The position numbers were made by a program, and so were the translations under genes. From Coprobacillus sp. CAG:605 (lineage in GTDB: Bacteria; Bacillota_I; Bacilli_A; RF39; UBA660), in NCBI GenBank assembly GCA_000433255.1, contig HF998225.1, forward strand, positions 31,502 to 95,501: a stretch of 64,000 nucleotides of DNA, in the 5' to 3' direction. Below the pieces are notes generated by a model, which had not been told where the DNA came from, did no database searches, and worked only from the letters and a program-made list of their open reading frames with translations. Positions 56,628 to 64,000 of this stretch are shown piece by piece; positions within the stretch are counted from its first letter, which is position 1, and each line of letters starts with the position of its first letter.

Positions 56628-57344
56628 CTATCTCCTTGTTAACTTTCTAAAATCATTTATCGTTACAATCTCTTTATTATAATAATTTTCCAATAATTCT
56701 TTCATAAAAATAAGCATCTCTTTATAATCTTCATTAAAACCTTGTCCTAAAAGCCTCTCTCGTTCTCGAAACTCACAATTTCTTCCCAACACTTCCGGCA
56801 TATCACTAATCAAAGTATTAACAACATCCATATAAAATTTATTCATATTACTTAAATAAATAATATCCTTAGAATGTGTATAATCTATATAACTATTATC
56901 TATATCTATTAAGTAAAATGATTTATTATAAATAATATTTGACATGTTAACATCACTTAATACCACTCTCTTATCCGCAAGTATTCTCATCGTTTCCTTC
57001 ATTTCATCTAAATTTTCTATAAACTCACTAACTTTAGTTCTTTTACTAACATGATTCAAATTCTTACCCGATACTTTAACAATAGTATACCCAAAAAGTC
57101 TATCTTTATTTCGATACAACATCATAGGTGCTACATAATTTTTAGCATCAATGTATAAAATATACTCTAAAAAGTTCATTAACTCTTGCCTTTTATCTTT
57201 ATCCAACCTTATATATCTTTCTCCAAATTTCTTATAATAAATATGAGGACTAACTTTATATAAAACACTTGAATTACCATCAGTAATCATCATTCTTCCA
57301 TGTGGAAGCTCTCTTAAATCATTAATATACCTTACCTTTTCCAT
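56628..57344 (-). CDS. Small protein-kinase-like protein of unknown substrate
   Basis: 238 residues from the ATG at 57342-57344, which follows AGGGGGATTAAT. Recognisable is a kinase-type catalytic loop, VVLSDVNMSNIIY (Asp, then Asn five residues later), followed by YLIDIDNSY, i.e. an analogue of the HRDxxxxN and DFG/DxD parts. The ~80-residue N-lobe would contain a beta-rich region with LYKVSPHIYYKKFGERY. No glycine-rich loop is obvious. It may phosphorylate a small molecule or protein or be a pseudokinase. It sits directly ahead of prfB, 1 nt apart, in an operon with an HD hydrolase and a deaminase. Confidence 0.7.
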   Translation of the reverse strand: MEKVRYINDLRELPHGRMMITDGNSSVLYKVSPHIYYKKFGERYIRLDKDKRQELMNFLEYILYIDAKNYVAPMMLYRNKDRLFGYTIVKVSGKNLNHVSKRTKVSEFIENLDEMKETMRILADKRVVLSDVNMSNIIYNKSFYLIDIDNSYIDYTHSKDIIYLSNMNKFYMDVVNTLISDMPEVLGRNCEFRERERLLGQGFNEDYKEMLIFMKELLENYYNKEIVTINDFRKLTRR

Positions 57345-57386
57345 ATTAATCCCCCTTAAAGGTTGATTATACAAAGAAATTCCTAA

Positions 57387-57848
57387 TTAGTAAATCTCTT
57401 TTTGTTTACTTTGATATTCTTTAAATAATTCTAGACACTCATCGTGTCCTACTTGTTCTAACTTCAAAGTTTTTTCATTAGGATTTTTTATATAATTATA
57501 GATAAAATCATCCCTAAATCCTATCTCTTTAGCTTCTTCTAAATTAGTACCATAATAGATTTCTTTAATATTAGCCCACATAATAGCGCTTAAACACATA
57601 GGACAAGGATACCCAGTCGCATAAATCTTACACCCACTTAAATCATGCGTTTTTAAAACCTCACCAGCTTTTCTAATTGCCATAATCTCAGCATGAGCAC
57701 TCGGATCATGTAACTCTAAAACCAGGTTCGACGCTACACTTATAACATTATTATCTTTATCTACAATAACTGCGCCAAAAGGTCCTCCTTTATTCTCATT
57801 CAAAGTCCGTCTTGCCTCAACTACCCCTAAATTCATTATCTTTTCCAT
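57387..57848 (-). CDS. Guanine-deaminase-like zinc deaminase
   Basis: 153 residues. Cytidine deaminase fold: HAE (zinc His and catalytic Glu) and PCPMC (two zinc Cys). The start GGPFGAVIVDKDNNVISVASNLV and IYYGTNLEEAKEIGFRDDFIYNYI closely match bacterial guanine deaminases of this superfamily, rather than TadA. It would convert guanine to xanthine. It lies between the HD hydrolase and the kinase-like gene, with the HD gene ending directly against it. Confidence 0.85.
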   Translation of the reverse strand: MEKIMNLGVVEARRTLNENKGGPFGAVIVDKDNNVISVASNLVLELHDPSAHAEIMAIRKAGEVLKTHDLSGCKIYATGYPCPMCLSAIMWANIKEIYYGTNLEEAKEIGFRDDFIYNYIKNPNEKTLKLEQVGHDECLELFKEYQSKQKEIY

Positions 57849-58886
57849 TTAAATTCTCCTTTCTAATTTCATATCTAAGTACACATACTTACTCATATCA
57901 TAAGCCAAATTTTTATCTATCATTTCTTGTGCAACCCTAGATTTATCCGTTATTCTTGATGACCTAACTAAAGGGTTAATATAACGTACCTTAGCACCAT
58001 GACAAACATAATAAACACCTTTTGGTTCTTCCCTAGAAGTTAAAACCTCACAAGCATTACTCCAAGTATCTATAACATCCTTATAACCATTAAGCCTCAT
58101 TACCTCAAGCATTTCATCTTCCTTTTTAGTATATAAATCTCCTTTCGAAACTATTCCTAAATCACTTAAATCTTTTAAAATATCCGCAATTAACTGCATC
58201 GAATATCTTGTTTTATCATCTCTATAAATTACTGACAACACACTAGTTATCCAAACAAACTTCAAACCAACATCCAGATTATTAAACCCTAACTCCGCTA
58301 TTCCATCCTCATTCGTTTGAACGCTTATATCATTATATATTTCTCTAACCGTATCTAACTTAGCCAAATGACAATTAAACAACGCATTCGATAACGAATA
58401 CTCTAACCTATCAGCTGAAAGCTTTGGCGTATCATTATCCGCAATTGGATAAATATGATAATCATTTACTTCTTCTAACTTAATATTATCTTTATTTAAT
58501 AAGGCCATTATCTTTTCAGAACTACTAATCATATACGAAGTTAAATCTTCTGTTGACTCTTGCTTCATATAATCCCCATTCAAAAAATCAACACAATGTT
58601 TAAACGTAGGAGTAGCTATATCATGAAATAACCCCGCCAAAGTTTGCTTCTTATCATGAGTAAAATGCCAAACTATTAACGCTACTGCAATGCTATGATC
58701 TAAACTTGAATAATAATAATCAACGTTAAATAACTTTGTATAATTCTTACCACACATCGTACTTATATATTGTTGTTTTAACATAGCAGGCGTATTTATA
58801 TAAGGAATTAACCACGTAGGAAAATCAGGCTCCAATACCTTGAAATATTCCCATGTATCCTTATTTATATTATCTAAATAATTCAT
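57849..58886 (-). CDS. HD-domain phosphohydrolase
   Basis: 345 residues. The HD signature is spread as His in SSLDHSIAVA, LFHDIATP (HD) and the late Asp in KLSADRLEYS, so the metal site appears complete. Such enzymes hydrolyse nucleotides or phosphate esters. The substrate is unknown; neighbouring guanine deaminase suggests a link with purine metabolism (inference). Confidence 0.85.
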   Translation of the reverse strand: MNYLDNINKDTWEYFKVLEPDFPTWLIPYINTPAMLKQQYISTMCGKNYTKLFNVDYYYSSLDHSIAVALIVWHFTHDKKQTLAGLFHDIATPTFKHCVDFLNGDYMKQESTEDLTSYMISSSEKIMALLNKDNIKLEEVNDYHIYPIADNDTPKLSADRLEYSLSNALFNCHLAKLDTVREIYNDISVQTNEDGIAELGFNNLDVGLKFVWITSVLSVIYRDDKTRYSMQLIADILKDLSDLGIVSKGDLYTKKEDEMLEVMRLNGYKDVIDTWSNACEVLTSREEPKGVYYVCHGAKVRYINPLVRSSRITDKSRVAQEMIDKNLAYDMSKYVYLDMKLERRI

Positions 58887-58933
58887 ATTTACCTCAAGTC
58901 TTTCTACCTATAGAATATCATAAATTAGCCCAA

Positions 58934-58963
58934 GAAAAAAGAAAATTAACGTTCTAACTTTCT
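58934..58963 (-). terminator. Terminator of SDR gene
   Basis: Minus strand AGAAAGTTA-GAACGT-TAATTTTCT (one G-U pair) followed by TTTTT. Confidence 0.75.
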
Positions 58964-58964
58964 C

Positions 58965-59696
58965 TTATTGTGCCGTATAGCCACCGTCAATTGGGACAAT
59001 AGCACCGGTAATAAATGAAGCCTCATCACTTAACAAATAACTTACTAAATTAGCAATTTCAAAATCTTGACCTAGTCTTCCTACCGGCAATTGCATCGCC
59101 ATAGCTTGTTTCATATCTTGTGGTACTTGGGCTAAAATTGGTGTATCAACATACCCTGGGGCAATCGCATTAACTCTAATATTTTTCTTTGCATAACTTA
59201 ATGCCAAACATCTAGTCATTTGATTAATTGCTCCCTTAGTAGCGGCATAAGAAAAGCTTGTACTTGTTCCTACTAAACCATACATTGACGAAGTATTAAC
59301 AATACTACCACCACCATTTTTTAACATTTCTTTAATAACATACTTATTCATTAAGAATATTCCGGTTTGATTAACTGCAACCACACTATTCCATTCGGCC
59401 ATACTTACTTCGTCTGGTGCAGCAGGACTTCCTCCAATTCCCGCATTAGCCACTAAATAATCGATATGTCCAAACTTTTCAACCGCCTTATTAACACACG
59501 CTACAACATCACTTTCTAAAGCAACATTGCATTTAACACCTAAACACTTCTCACCTAAAGAAGTCGCGATATCTAAGACTTTATCACTTAAATCCGCAAT
59601 AACTACACTAGCCCCTTCACTAAGAAGCTTTTTAGCAGTTGCAAGTCCTATTCCACTGGCACCTCCAGTGATAATTGCTACACGTCCTTGTTTCAT
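58965..59696 (-). CDS. Short-chain dehydrogenase/reductase
   Basis: 243 residues. TGGASGIG nucleotide motif, NAGIGG, catalytic Ser in STSFSYAATK (YxxxK) and the C-terminal GAIVPIDGGYTAQ. It resembles glucose 1-dehydrogenase/3-oxoacyl-ACP reductase types; the substrate cannot be assigned. Second Met (59696, SD 8 nt upstream) is preferred over the first (59702). Confidence 0.93.
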   Translation of the reverse strand: MKQGRVAIITGGASGIGLATAKKLLSEGASVVIADLSDKVLDIATSLGEKCLGVKCNVALESDVVACVNKAVEKFGHIDYLVANAGIGGSPAAPDEVSMAEWNSVVAVNQTGIFLMNKYVIKEMLKNGGGSIVNTSSMYGLVGTSTSFSYAATKGAINQMTRCLALSYAKKNIRVNAIAPGYVDTPILAQVPQDMKQAMAMQLPVGRLGQDFEIANLVSYLLSDEASFITGAIVPIDGGYTAQ

Positions 59697-59749
59697 ATCC
59701 ATCTTCCTTTCTTCGAAGAACTATTTTTATTCTTCTAATATCTACTTAA

Positions 59750-59755
59750 ATTATA
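59750..59755 (-). promoter_or_regulatory. Promoter of SDR gene
   Basis: Minus strand TATAAT with TGG before it (extended -10), ~55 nt upstream of the ATG. No good -35. Confidence 0.5.
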
Positions 59756-59802
59756 CCAATATCTTAAGAAAAACGTGCTTTTTTCTTTACCACTTTACAT
59801 CT

Positions 59803-60687
59803 TTATACTCTAGGTTTTATAACATCGTCAGCACCAATTTGCCCAATTAAAAGACTTGAATTAACATCATGTCTCAAAGTATTAGCATTTACCATTTTCT
59901 CGTCATAATTAGCGTAACAATACTTACAAAAATGCTTACAAGTATTATACACACCAACATCTACCATTTCTGCACAATTACAACCATTCTTACCCCTAGC
60001 CTTCCATTTCTTTGGCTTTTTACCCGTAATTTTCTCGGCTAACGAAAGTGACAAACACTCACCCCTAGTAAAACCATAACTAACCAAATTTCTTTCTTCA
60101 AAACAGGTTTGAACACTCATGCCATTTTCCCAAGCACTCCTACTAAAATTTAGACCAATTTGTTTATAATCTTCTTCTGTAAATGCCCTTAATCTCAAAT
60201 ATCTCATATTATATCTAACATTTTTATAATCATCTAAAAACGAAACCACTACCTTTTTAACATAGCCCTTAAGTACCTTACACATCTTATCAAACGCTCT
60301 TATATGATACTCCAAACTATATGAATCACTTAAAAATATTGGATCATATCTCACCACGACATTCTCTGACCCCAATATACCAGACAATTTCTTTATTCCT
60401 TCTATAACTAACTTTTTATCAATAACATTCGGTTCAATATCTTTTTTATATGGGGTCAAAGTAACATGAAAAAGAATGGGCTTATCTATTTCTTTTATCC
60501 TATCTATAATAGGAAGAGGATTTTTAGTACAAAATAATATCAAATCTACATTAGAAAAATTAATACGACTAACTAACTTAGGATTAAAAGGATTTCTTAC
60601 ATCAAGATATCCTTCTTTATATCTATTCATAAACCATGGTGTATAAAAAGCCACAATATCCGTTCTTCCACTAACATTAAGTATCAT
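59803..60687 (-). CDS. DUF1848 family protein with C-terminal Fe-S-like Cys cluster
   Basis: 294 residues. VSGRTDIVAFYTPWFMNRYKEGYLDVRNPFNP and DLILFCTKNP are the DUF1848 motifs. The C-terminus has several Cys: NGCNCAEMVDVG followed by CKHFCKYCYAN, suggesting an iron-sulfur or zinc site. Radical SAM-like folding has been suggested for the family but is not proven. It is 36 nt after the LysR gene and may share its transcript. Confidence 0.85.
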   Translation of the reverse strand: MILNVSGRTDIVAFYTPWFMNRYKEGYLDVRNPFNPKLVSRINFSNVDLILFCTKNPLPIIDRIKEIDKPILFHVTLTPYKKDIEPNVIDKKLVIEGIKKLSGILGSENVVVRYDPIFLSDSYSLEYHIRAFDKMCKVLKGYVKKVVVSFLDDYKNVRYNMRYLRLRAFTEEDYKQIGLNFSRSAWENGMSVQTCFEERNLVSYGFTRGECLSLSLAEKITGKKPKKWKARGKNGCNCAEMVDVGVYNTCKHFCKYCYANYDEKMVNANTLRHDVNSSLLIGQIGADDVIKPRV

Positions 60688-60723
60688 CCAAACCTTAACC
60701 TCCTTGTTATTATTTCATTTTTA

Positions 60724-61593
60724 TTATTTTAAATACTTTATAAACGTCTTCGAAGCAAAAGACAAACTCATATCTTTATTTACTCCCAAATAAACACTAG
60801 TACTAGGTAACTCTTTGTTTAAGTCTATCTCTTGCAAATTCTTATATTTTTTCTTAGCAAGATCCACAAACCCAAAGCCAAAACCTAAACCAATATTAGC
60901 AAACTCCATAATTAAATCTTGACTAACAACTTCCATTTTAGGAACCAATCTTATCCCTTTAGCCAATAACAAATTATCTAAAAACTTTCTTGTATTAGAA
61001 GCTTCTTTTTGTAATATTAAAGGATAATTATTTAAATCTTCTATATTTACTAACTTATCTTCAAAATACTCTGGATTATAAACAAACCCCATTTTTAAAT
61101 CTTTAAGTTTTCTTAACTCCAAACTTGCTTCTTTAATATCACTCTCATTAAATATAACAAAATCTAACTTACCTAGTTTTAAATCCGATATTAAATTACT
61201 TGTAAGTTCATTAACTACATTAATCTTAATACCCGGATAATCTTGGTGAAACAATTTTAAAGCCTGCAACAACACCAACTTAGTTAAAGAAGCCGAACAT
61301 CCAATTTTTATCTCGCCTTTAGTAAGTTTCTTAAACGACCCAAATTCATTTTCCGCATCATTTAGTAACTTTAACGCTCCAGAAACATACGAATAAAACA
61401 TCTCACCTTCTTCTGTTAAATCCATTCCTTTATTACTTCTAACAAAAAGTGCTCCCCCTAATTCTTCCTCTAACTTCTTTATCGCTTGCGATATCGCTGG
61501 TTGAGAAACATGCAACTCTTCACTAGCTTTAGTCATATGTTTATATTTAGCCACCACATAAAATGTTTTATACAACTCCAAATTAACGTTCAT
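60724..61593 (-). CDS. LysR-family transcriptional regulator
   Basis: 289 residues. N-terminal winged HTH (MTKASEELHVSQPAISQAIKKLEEELGGALFVRSNKGMDLTEEG) and a C-terminal periplasmic-binding-like effector domain. Its ligand is unknown. Divergent from the XRE regulator; an inverted repeat of LysR type lies across the shared promoter region. SD AGGAGGG 7 nt before the ATG. Downstream it is followed by the DUF1848 gene, a candidate target. Confidence 0.95.
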   Translation of the reverse strand: MNVNLELYKTFYVVAKYKHMTKASEELHVSQPAISQAIKKLEEELGGALFVRSNKGMDLTEEGEMFYSYVSGALKLLNDAENEFGSFKKLTKGEIKIGCSASLTKLVLLQALKLFHQDYPGIKINVVNELTSNLISDLKLGKLDFVIFNESDIKEASLELRKLKDLKMGFVYNPEYFEDKLVNIEDLNNYPLILQKEASNTRKFLDNLLLAKGIRLVPKMEVVSQDLIMEFANIGLGFGFGFVDLAKKKYKNLQEIDLNKELPSTSVYLGVNKDMSLSFASKTFIKYLK

Positions 61594-61613
61594 AATAAGC
61601 CCTCCTTATCCGA

Positions 61614-61643
61614 ATTATATCATTTATATTGCTTCCTTATCAA
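61614..61643 (-). promoter_or_regulatory. Promoter of LysR gene
   Basis: Minus strand TTGATA (61638-61643), 18-nt spacer, TATAAT (61614-61619) with an upstream TGA. Back-to-back with the XRE promoter. Confidence 0.7.
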
Positions 61644-61646
61644 TAT
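61626..61646. promoter_or_regulatory. Putative LysR operator ATATTG-N9-CAATAT
   Basis: A perfect inverted repeat of 6+9+6 nt that meets the T-N11-A rule of LysR-type binding sites. It overlaps the -35 and spacer of the LysR promoter and touches the -35 of the XRE promoter. Confidence 0.65.
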
Positions 61647-61674
61647 TGTTTCTTTGCCAATTATTAGATATAAT
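61646..61674 (+). promoter_or_regulatory. Promoter of XRE gene
   Basis: TTGTTT (61646-61651), 17-nt spacer, TATAAT (61669-61674). Start ~61681 leaves almost no leader before the SD AGGGGG (61681-61686). Confidence 0.65.
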
Positions 61675-61692
61675 TTCCTTAGGGGGATACTT

Positions 61693-62397
61693 ATGGAAAC
61701 AATAGGTACAAGAATTAAAAACTTAAGAAAAAAGAATAATCTAACCCAAGAACAACTAGGTAATAAACTATTCTTTTCTGGTAAAACCATCTTTAGTTGG
61801 GAATCCAACCGCACCAAGCCTGACCTCAACGCTTTAAGAAAGCTAAGTGAAATTTTTCATACTCCTATCAATTATCTACTTTATGGCAATAACGAAACCA
61901 AAACTTTTGAAAATGAAATCAAAATTAGATTAACTAAAGACGAATATCTTAAAATTTTATATGAAGTAAGTAAAGTAGGCATCTTTATAAGCGATGTAAC
62001 CCAAATTGACACATACTATATTTTAACTGCCCCAAATAAATGGCTTAGAATACGCCAAGTAGGTAATGTAAGTACCCTATCTTATAAAGAAATTACGGAA
62101 TTTAACACGGAAAAATATGAAGTATCAATAGACAACTTAGATAATTTTAATCACATTTTATCTAAACTAGGTTTTAACAGCCAAGTTACTGTCTTTAAAA
62201 AACGTATAACATATCAATATAACAACTATGAATTTTCCTTTGACACCGTAAAAAACTTAGGCCTTTTCCTTGAAATAGAAGCCATGCAAAGTAGCAATTA
62301 CGACGATTTAATAAGTATCACCAAAAACTTTAGTATTGACCTAAATAATATTGAAGAAGAAAAATACTGCGACCTAGTTAAGAAGCAATCGCTTTAA
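61693..62397 (+). CDS. XRE-family HTH regulator with unknown C-terminal domain
   Basis: 234 residues from the ATG at 61693-61695, which has AGGGGG 6 nt ahead. HTH (~5-58): IGTRIKNLRKKNNLTQEQLGNKLFFSGKTIFSWESNRTKPDLNALRKLSEIF. The C-terminal ~165 residues form an alpha/beta region I do not recognise, with tandem similar segments (IRQVGNVSTLSYKEIT and ITYQYNNYEFSFDTV). The last part resembles CYTH-type folds seen in the convergent gene, a tentative idea. Its 3' end overlaps the gene at 62374 by 24 nt tail to tail. Confidence 0.85.
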   Translation: METIGTRIKNLRKKNNLTQEQLGNKLFFSGKTIFSWESNRTKPDLNALRKLSEIFHTPINYLLYGNNETKTFENEIKIRLTKDEYLKILYEVSKVGIFISDVTQIDTYYILTAPNKWLRIRQVGNVSTLSYKEITEFNTEKYEVSIDNLDNFNHILSKLGFNSQVTVFKKRITYQYNNYEFSFDTVKNLGLFLEIEAMQSSNYDDLISITKNFSIDLNNIEEEKYCDLVKKQSL

Positions 62398-63495
62398 GTT
62401 TATATCATTTATCGCATATTTTCTATTAGAATAACCCTCTTCATTACTTACATCACTAATAACATCTAAATATGATGGCAAAGTAATCTTATCTTTCCAA
62501 TCATAATTTATTTCTAAATATCCTATCTCATTATTATCCTCAAAGATATCTAGGTACATACATGTATCACCATAACTAAAATAATATCTTGCTTTTCTTA
62601 TAACATCAGAATTAAAAGCCTTAAATTGCAATAACTCATTATATATCTTTTTAGATATATTTTTTTCTTTATCCAAAACCTTACTTCCATCTTCCTTTAT
62701 CTTATATACAGCTAACTCATAAGTATCATAATTGTTATTAACTGTCTTTCTTATTCTCTTCTCAACATTATCTTCACTAATCAAATATGCTTGCTCTATA
62801 TAAGACACCTTGCTATCTTTTAAAATTTCATTCAAATTACTATTTTTCAAATTTACTAAATATTTCTTTTGTAACTTTAATTGTTCTTTATTCAATAAGC
62901 CATTAATATGTCCGATAACTTCATTAATTTTCTCATCAATATTTTCTTTAGGACTAACTATTTTTACATTTTTATGTCCTATCCAGCCAGCTAACGTTCT
63001 TTGGCCTAACTCCAAAGCCTCCCTAGTACTTTCCGTTCTTGCTTTATTATTTTCTAAGGTAAAGAATTTAGCATTACTAACTAGATTTATTACTAAATCA
63101 TATCTATTATAAATTTGACTATAATCACCATTTAACCCCAATCGATTTAGCACCTCAATAAAACTTTCATCCCCTACATATGCCAAATTATCCATAATAG
63201 CTCTATCTAATACTATCAACACATCTTGATTAGGATACAATTTTTCATACATTTCTGCTGCCCTATAATAATTATCTTCCTTAAAAATCATCGTTCTAAT
63301 AACCAACTCTTGAAAATCTAAAGCATCTATCTTATCTTCACCGAACATCCTAACACCAGCCGTTATCAATTCCGTTGCCGTCTCCGGCACCACAATCACC
63401 TTAACACCATGTTTATTAAATTCCTTTACAATGCTATTTAAAACAGTCGTCTTTCCACTACTTGGTCCTCCTGTTAAAACCACTTTCTTAATCAT
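62374..63495 (-). CDS. P-loop NTPase fused to CYTH-like domain
   Basis: 373 residues. N-terminal AAA_28-like domain with Walker A GGPSSGKTT and LIVLDRAIMD, similar to small-molecule kinases. From ~205, LQKKYLVNL resembles the ExExK start of CYTH (adenylate cyclase/thiamine triphosphatase) domains (normally EIERKFLV), here with Gln/Lys, then acidic and basic strands to the end. This combination occurs in a family related to Drosophila TTD14 and bacterial relatives, whose bacterial function is undefined. Tail-to-tail overlap with the XRE gene suggests linked transcription control. Confidence 0.75.
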   Translation of the reverse strand: MIKKVVLTGGPSSGKTTVLNSIVKEFNKHGVKVIVVPETATELITAGVRMFGEDKIDALDFQELVIRTMIFKEDNYYRAAEMYEKLYPNQDVLIVLDRAIMDNLAYVGDESFIEVLNRLGLNGDYSQIYNRYDLVINLVSNAKFFTLENNKARTESTREALELGQRTLAGWIGHKNVKIVSPKENIDEKINEVIGHINGLLNKEQLKLQKKYLVNLKNSNLNEILKDSKVSYIEQAYLISEDNVEKRIRKTVNNNYDTYELAVYKIKEDGSKVLDKEKNISKKIYNELLQFKAFNSDVIRKARYYFSYGDTCMYLDIFEDNNEIGYLEINYDWKDKITLPSYLDVISDVSNEEGYSNRKYAINDINLKRLLLN

Positions 63496-63535
63496 TCAAA
63501 TCCCTCCCACACCCTAAATATATCATTTATCCAAT

Positions 63536-63560
63536 AAAAAAAATTCTACGTTTTGTAGAA
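63536..63560 (-). terminator. Terminator in right-hand intergenic region
   Basis: Minus strand TTCTAC-AAAAC-GTAGAA followed by eight T. It terminates the transcript of the gene at 63767. The rest of 63496-63766 has a short open stretch (63578-63646) but no clear gene. Confidence 0.8.
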
Positions 63561-63766
63561 AATTATTAATATCATTCTTAAAAAGCAACTAATAATATTT
63601 TAAATTGCTCTTCTCTATATACTGAACGTAGTACATATTTAAACATAATTATTGACTCAACAGCTTGTAAAATGGACTAAAGTCTTACTAACAGCCTAAC
63701 CTTTTTGGTATTCTACTTCATTTTTCAATAACATTTTTTATATAGAACTAAAATAAATATCTATAC

Positions 63767-64000
63767 TTATTTTAAATTTCCATAATCTTTTTCAAATTGT
63801 ATTAACTTTTTTTCGCGACCCTTTTCAATATTATTATCCGGATTTATAAGCTTCAACCCATTCTTTACAAAGTCATCAAACGAAAATGATATCAAATTAT
63901 TATCATTCAAATAAAAGAAAAAACCATCAACATTAAGAGCATTATTGGCAAACAATGTAGATAATCCAAGTTCTACAATTATCTTTAAAATATGTAAAAC
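63767..64000 (-). CDS. Unknown protein, 5' end beyond window edge
   Basis: The frame is open from 64000 down to the TAA at 63767-63769 (77 residues visible). The TTG at 63955 is an internal codon, not a start. The visible part is a C-terminus, hydrophobic in the middle (NVDGFFFYLNDNNLISFSFDDF) and charged at the end (EKGREKKLIQFEKDYGNLK). No family recognised. Confidence 0.65.
   Translation of the reverse strand, partial: VLHILKIIVELGLSTLFANNALNVDGFFFYLNDNNLISFSFDDFVKNGLKLINPDNNIEKGREKKLIQFEKDYGNLK

Noticed and set aside
57345..57374. TTG start for the kinase-like protein
   Set aside because: The ATG at 57344 follows a strong AGGGGG SD.
61486..61692. 69-residue extension of the XRE regulator into the LysR gene
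   Set aside because: The XRE domain starts at the ATG 61693 behind an AGGGGG SD; the extension is antisense to LysR and crosses both promoters.

Overview
The window comes from a low-GC, spore-forming (or recently spore-forming) member of the Bacilli/Firmicutes, probably an uncultured host-associated lineage with a reduced genome. The support is direct: very AT-rich DNA, AGGAGG/AGGTG ribosome-binding sites, a zinc-type S14, a complete Spo0A with its diagnostic C-terminal domain, the spore-coat protein GerQ and WhiA. Stop usage is standard: prfB (RF2) is present with its programmed UGA frameshift and Trp is TGG, so this is not a UGA=Trp mollicute. Nearly all genes lie on the minus strand. The exceptions are the first two genes, clpP, gerQ, a lemA-like gene and an XRE regulator. 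No rRNA, tRNA, CRISPR array, insertion sequence or prophage was seen.

Layout, left to right. (1) 1-2.8 kb: a truncated unknown gene followed by a membrane-anchored protein with about 14 Cys-rich repeats. (2) 2.8-4.1 kb: a DUF1292-like gene and an unknown coiled-coil/acidic protein. (3) 4.2-18.2 kb: the S10-spc-alpha ribosomal superoperon (rpsJ to rplQ, with secY, adk, map, infA, rpmJ, rpoA), lacking rpmD (L30), with an extended -10 promoter and a long possibly structured leader. (4) 18.3-25.6 kb: a glycolytic cluster (gap, an unknown gene, pgk, gpmI) with spo0A inside it, headed by a TGS/P-loop nucleoside kinase. (5) 25.7-33.9 kb: clpP, whiA, an ftsE-ftsX-M23 hydrolase operon, a YitT protein, gerQ and an MBL hydrolase. 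(6) 33.9-38.0 kb: a three-gene ABC exporter, lemA-like, ung. (7) 38.1-54.1 kb: the conserved origin-proximal block rplI-dnaB-(LysM/M23)-walJ-rlmH, rpsF-ssb-rpsR, ychF, abgT-DUF951-mscS-parB-parA, ftsH-tilS. (8) 54.2-59.7 kb: a second YitT, a decayed dapF, and an operon of an HD hydrolase, a guanine-deaminase-like enzyme, a small kinase-like protein and prfB, then an SDR. (9) 59.8-64 kb: a DUF1848 protein, a LysR regulator divergent from an XRE regulator, a P-loop/CYTH fusion, and a partial gene at the right edge.

The most unusual items are the Cys-rich repeat protein, the dapF pseudogene (5' end and an internal segment deleted, both catalytic Cys motifs gone), the LysR-type inverted repeat shared by two back-to-back promoters, the FtsEX operon carrying its own hydrolase, and Spo0A-box-like sites upstream of spo0A. 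Several starts were placed at an ATG 6-10 nt after the SD even where an in-frame GTG inside the SD (GGTG) would give a slightly longer reading frame.
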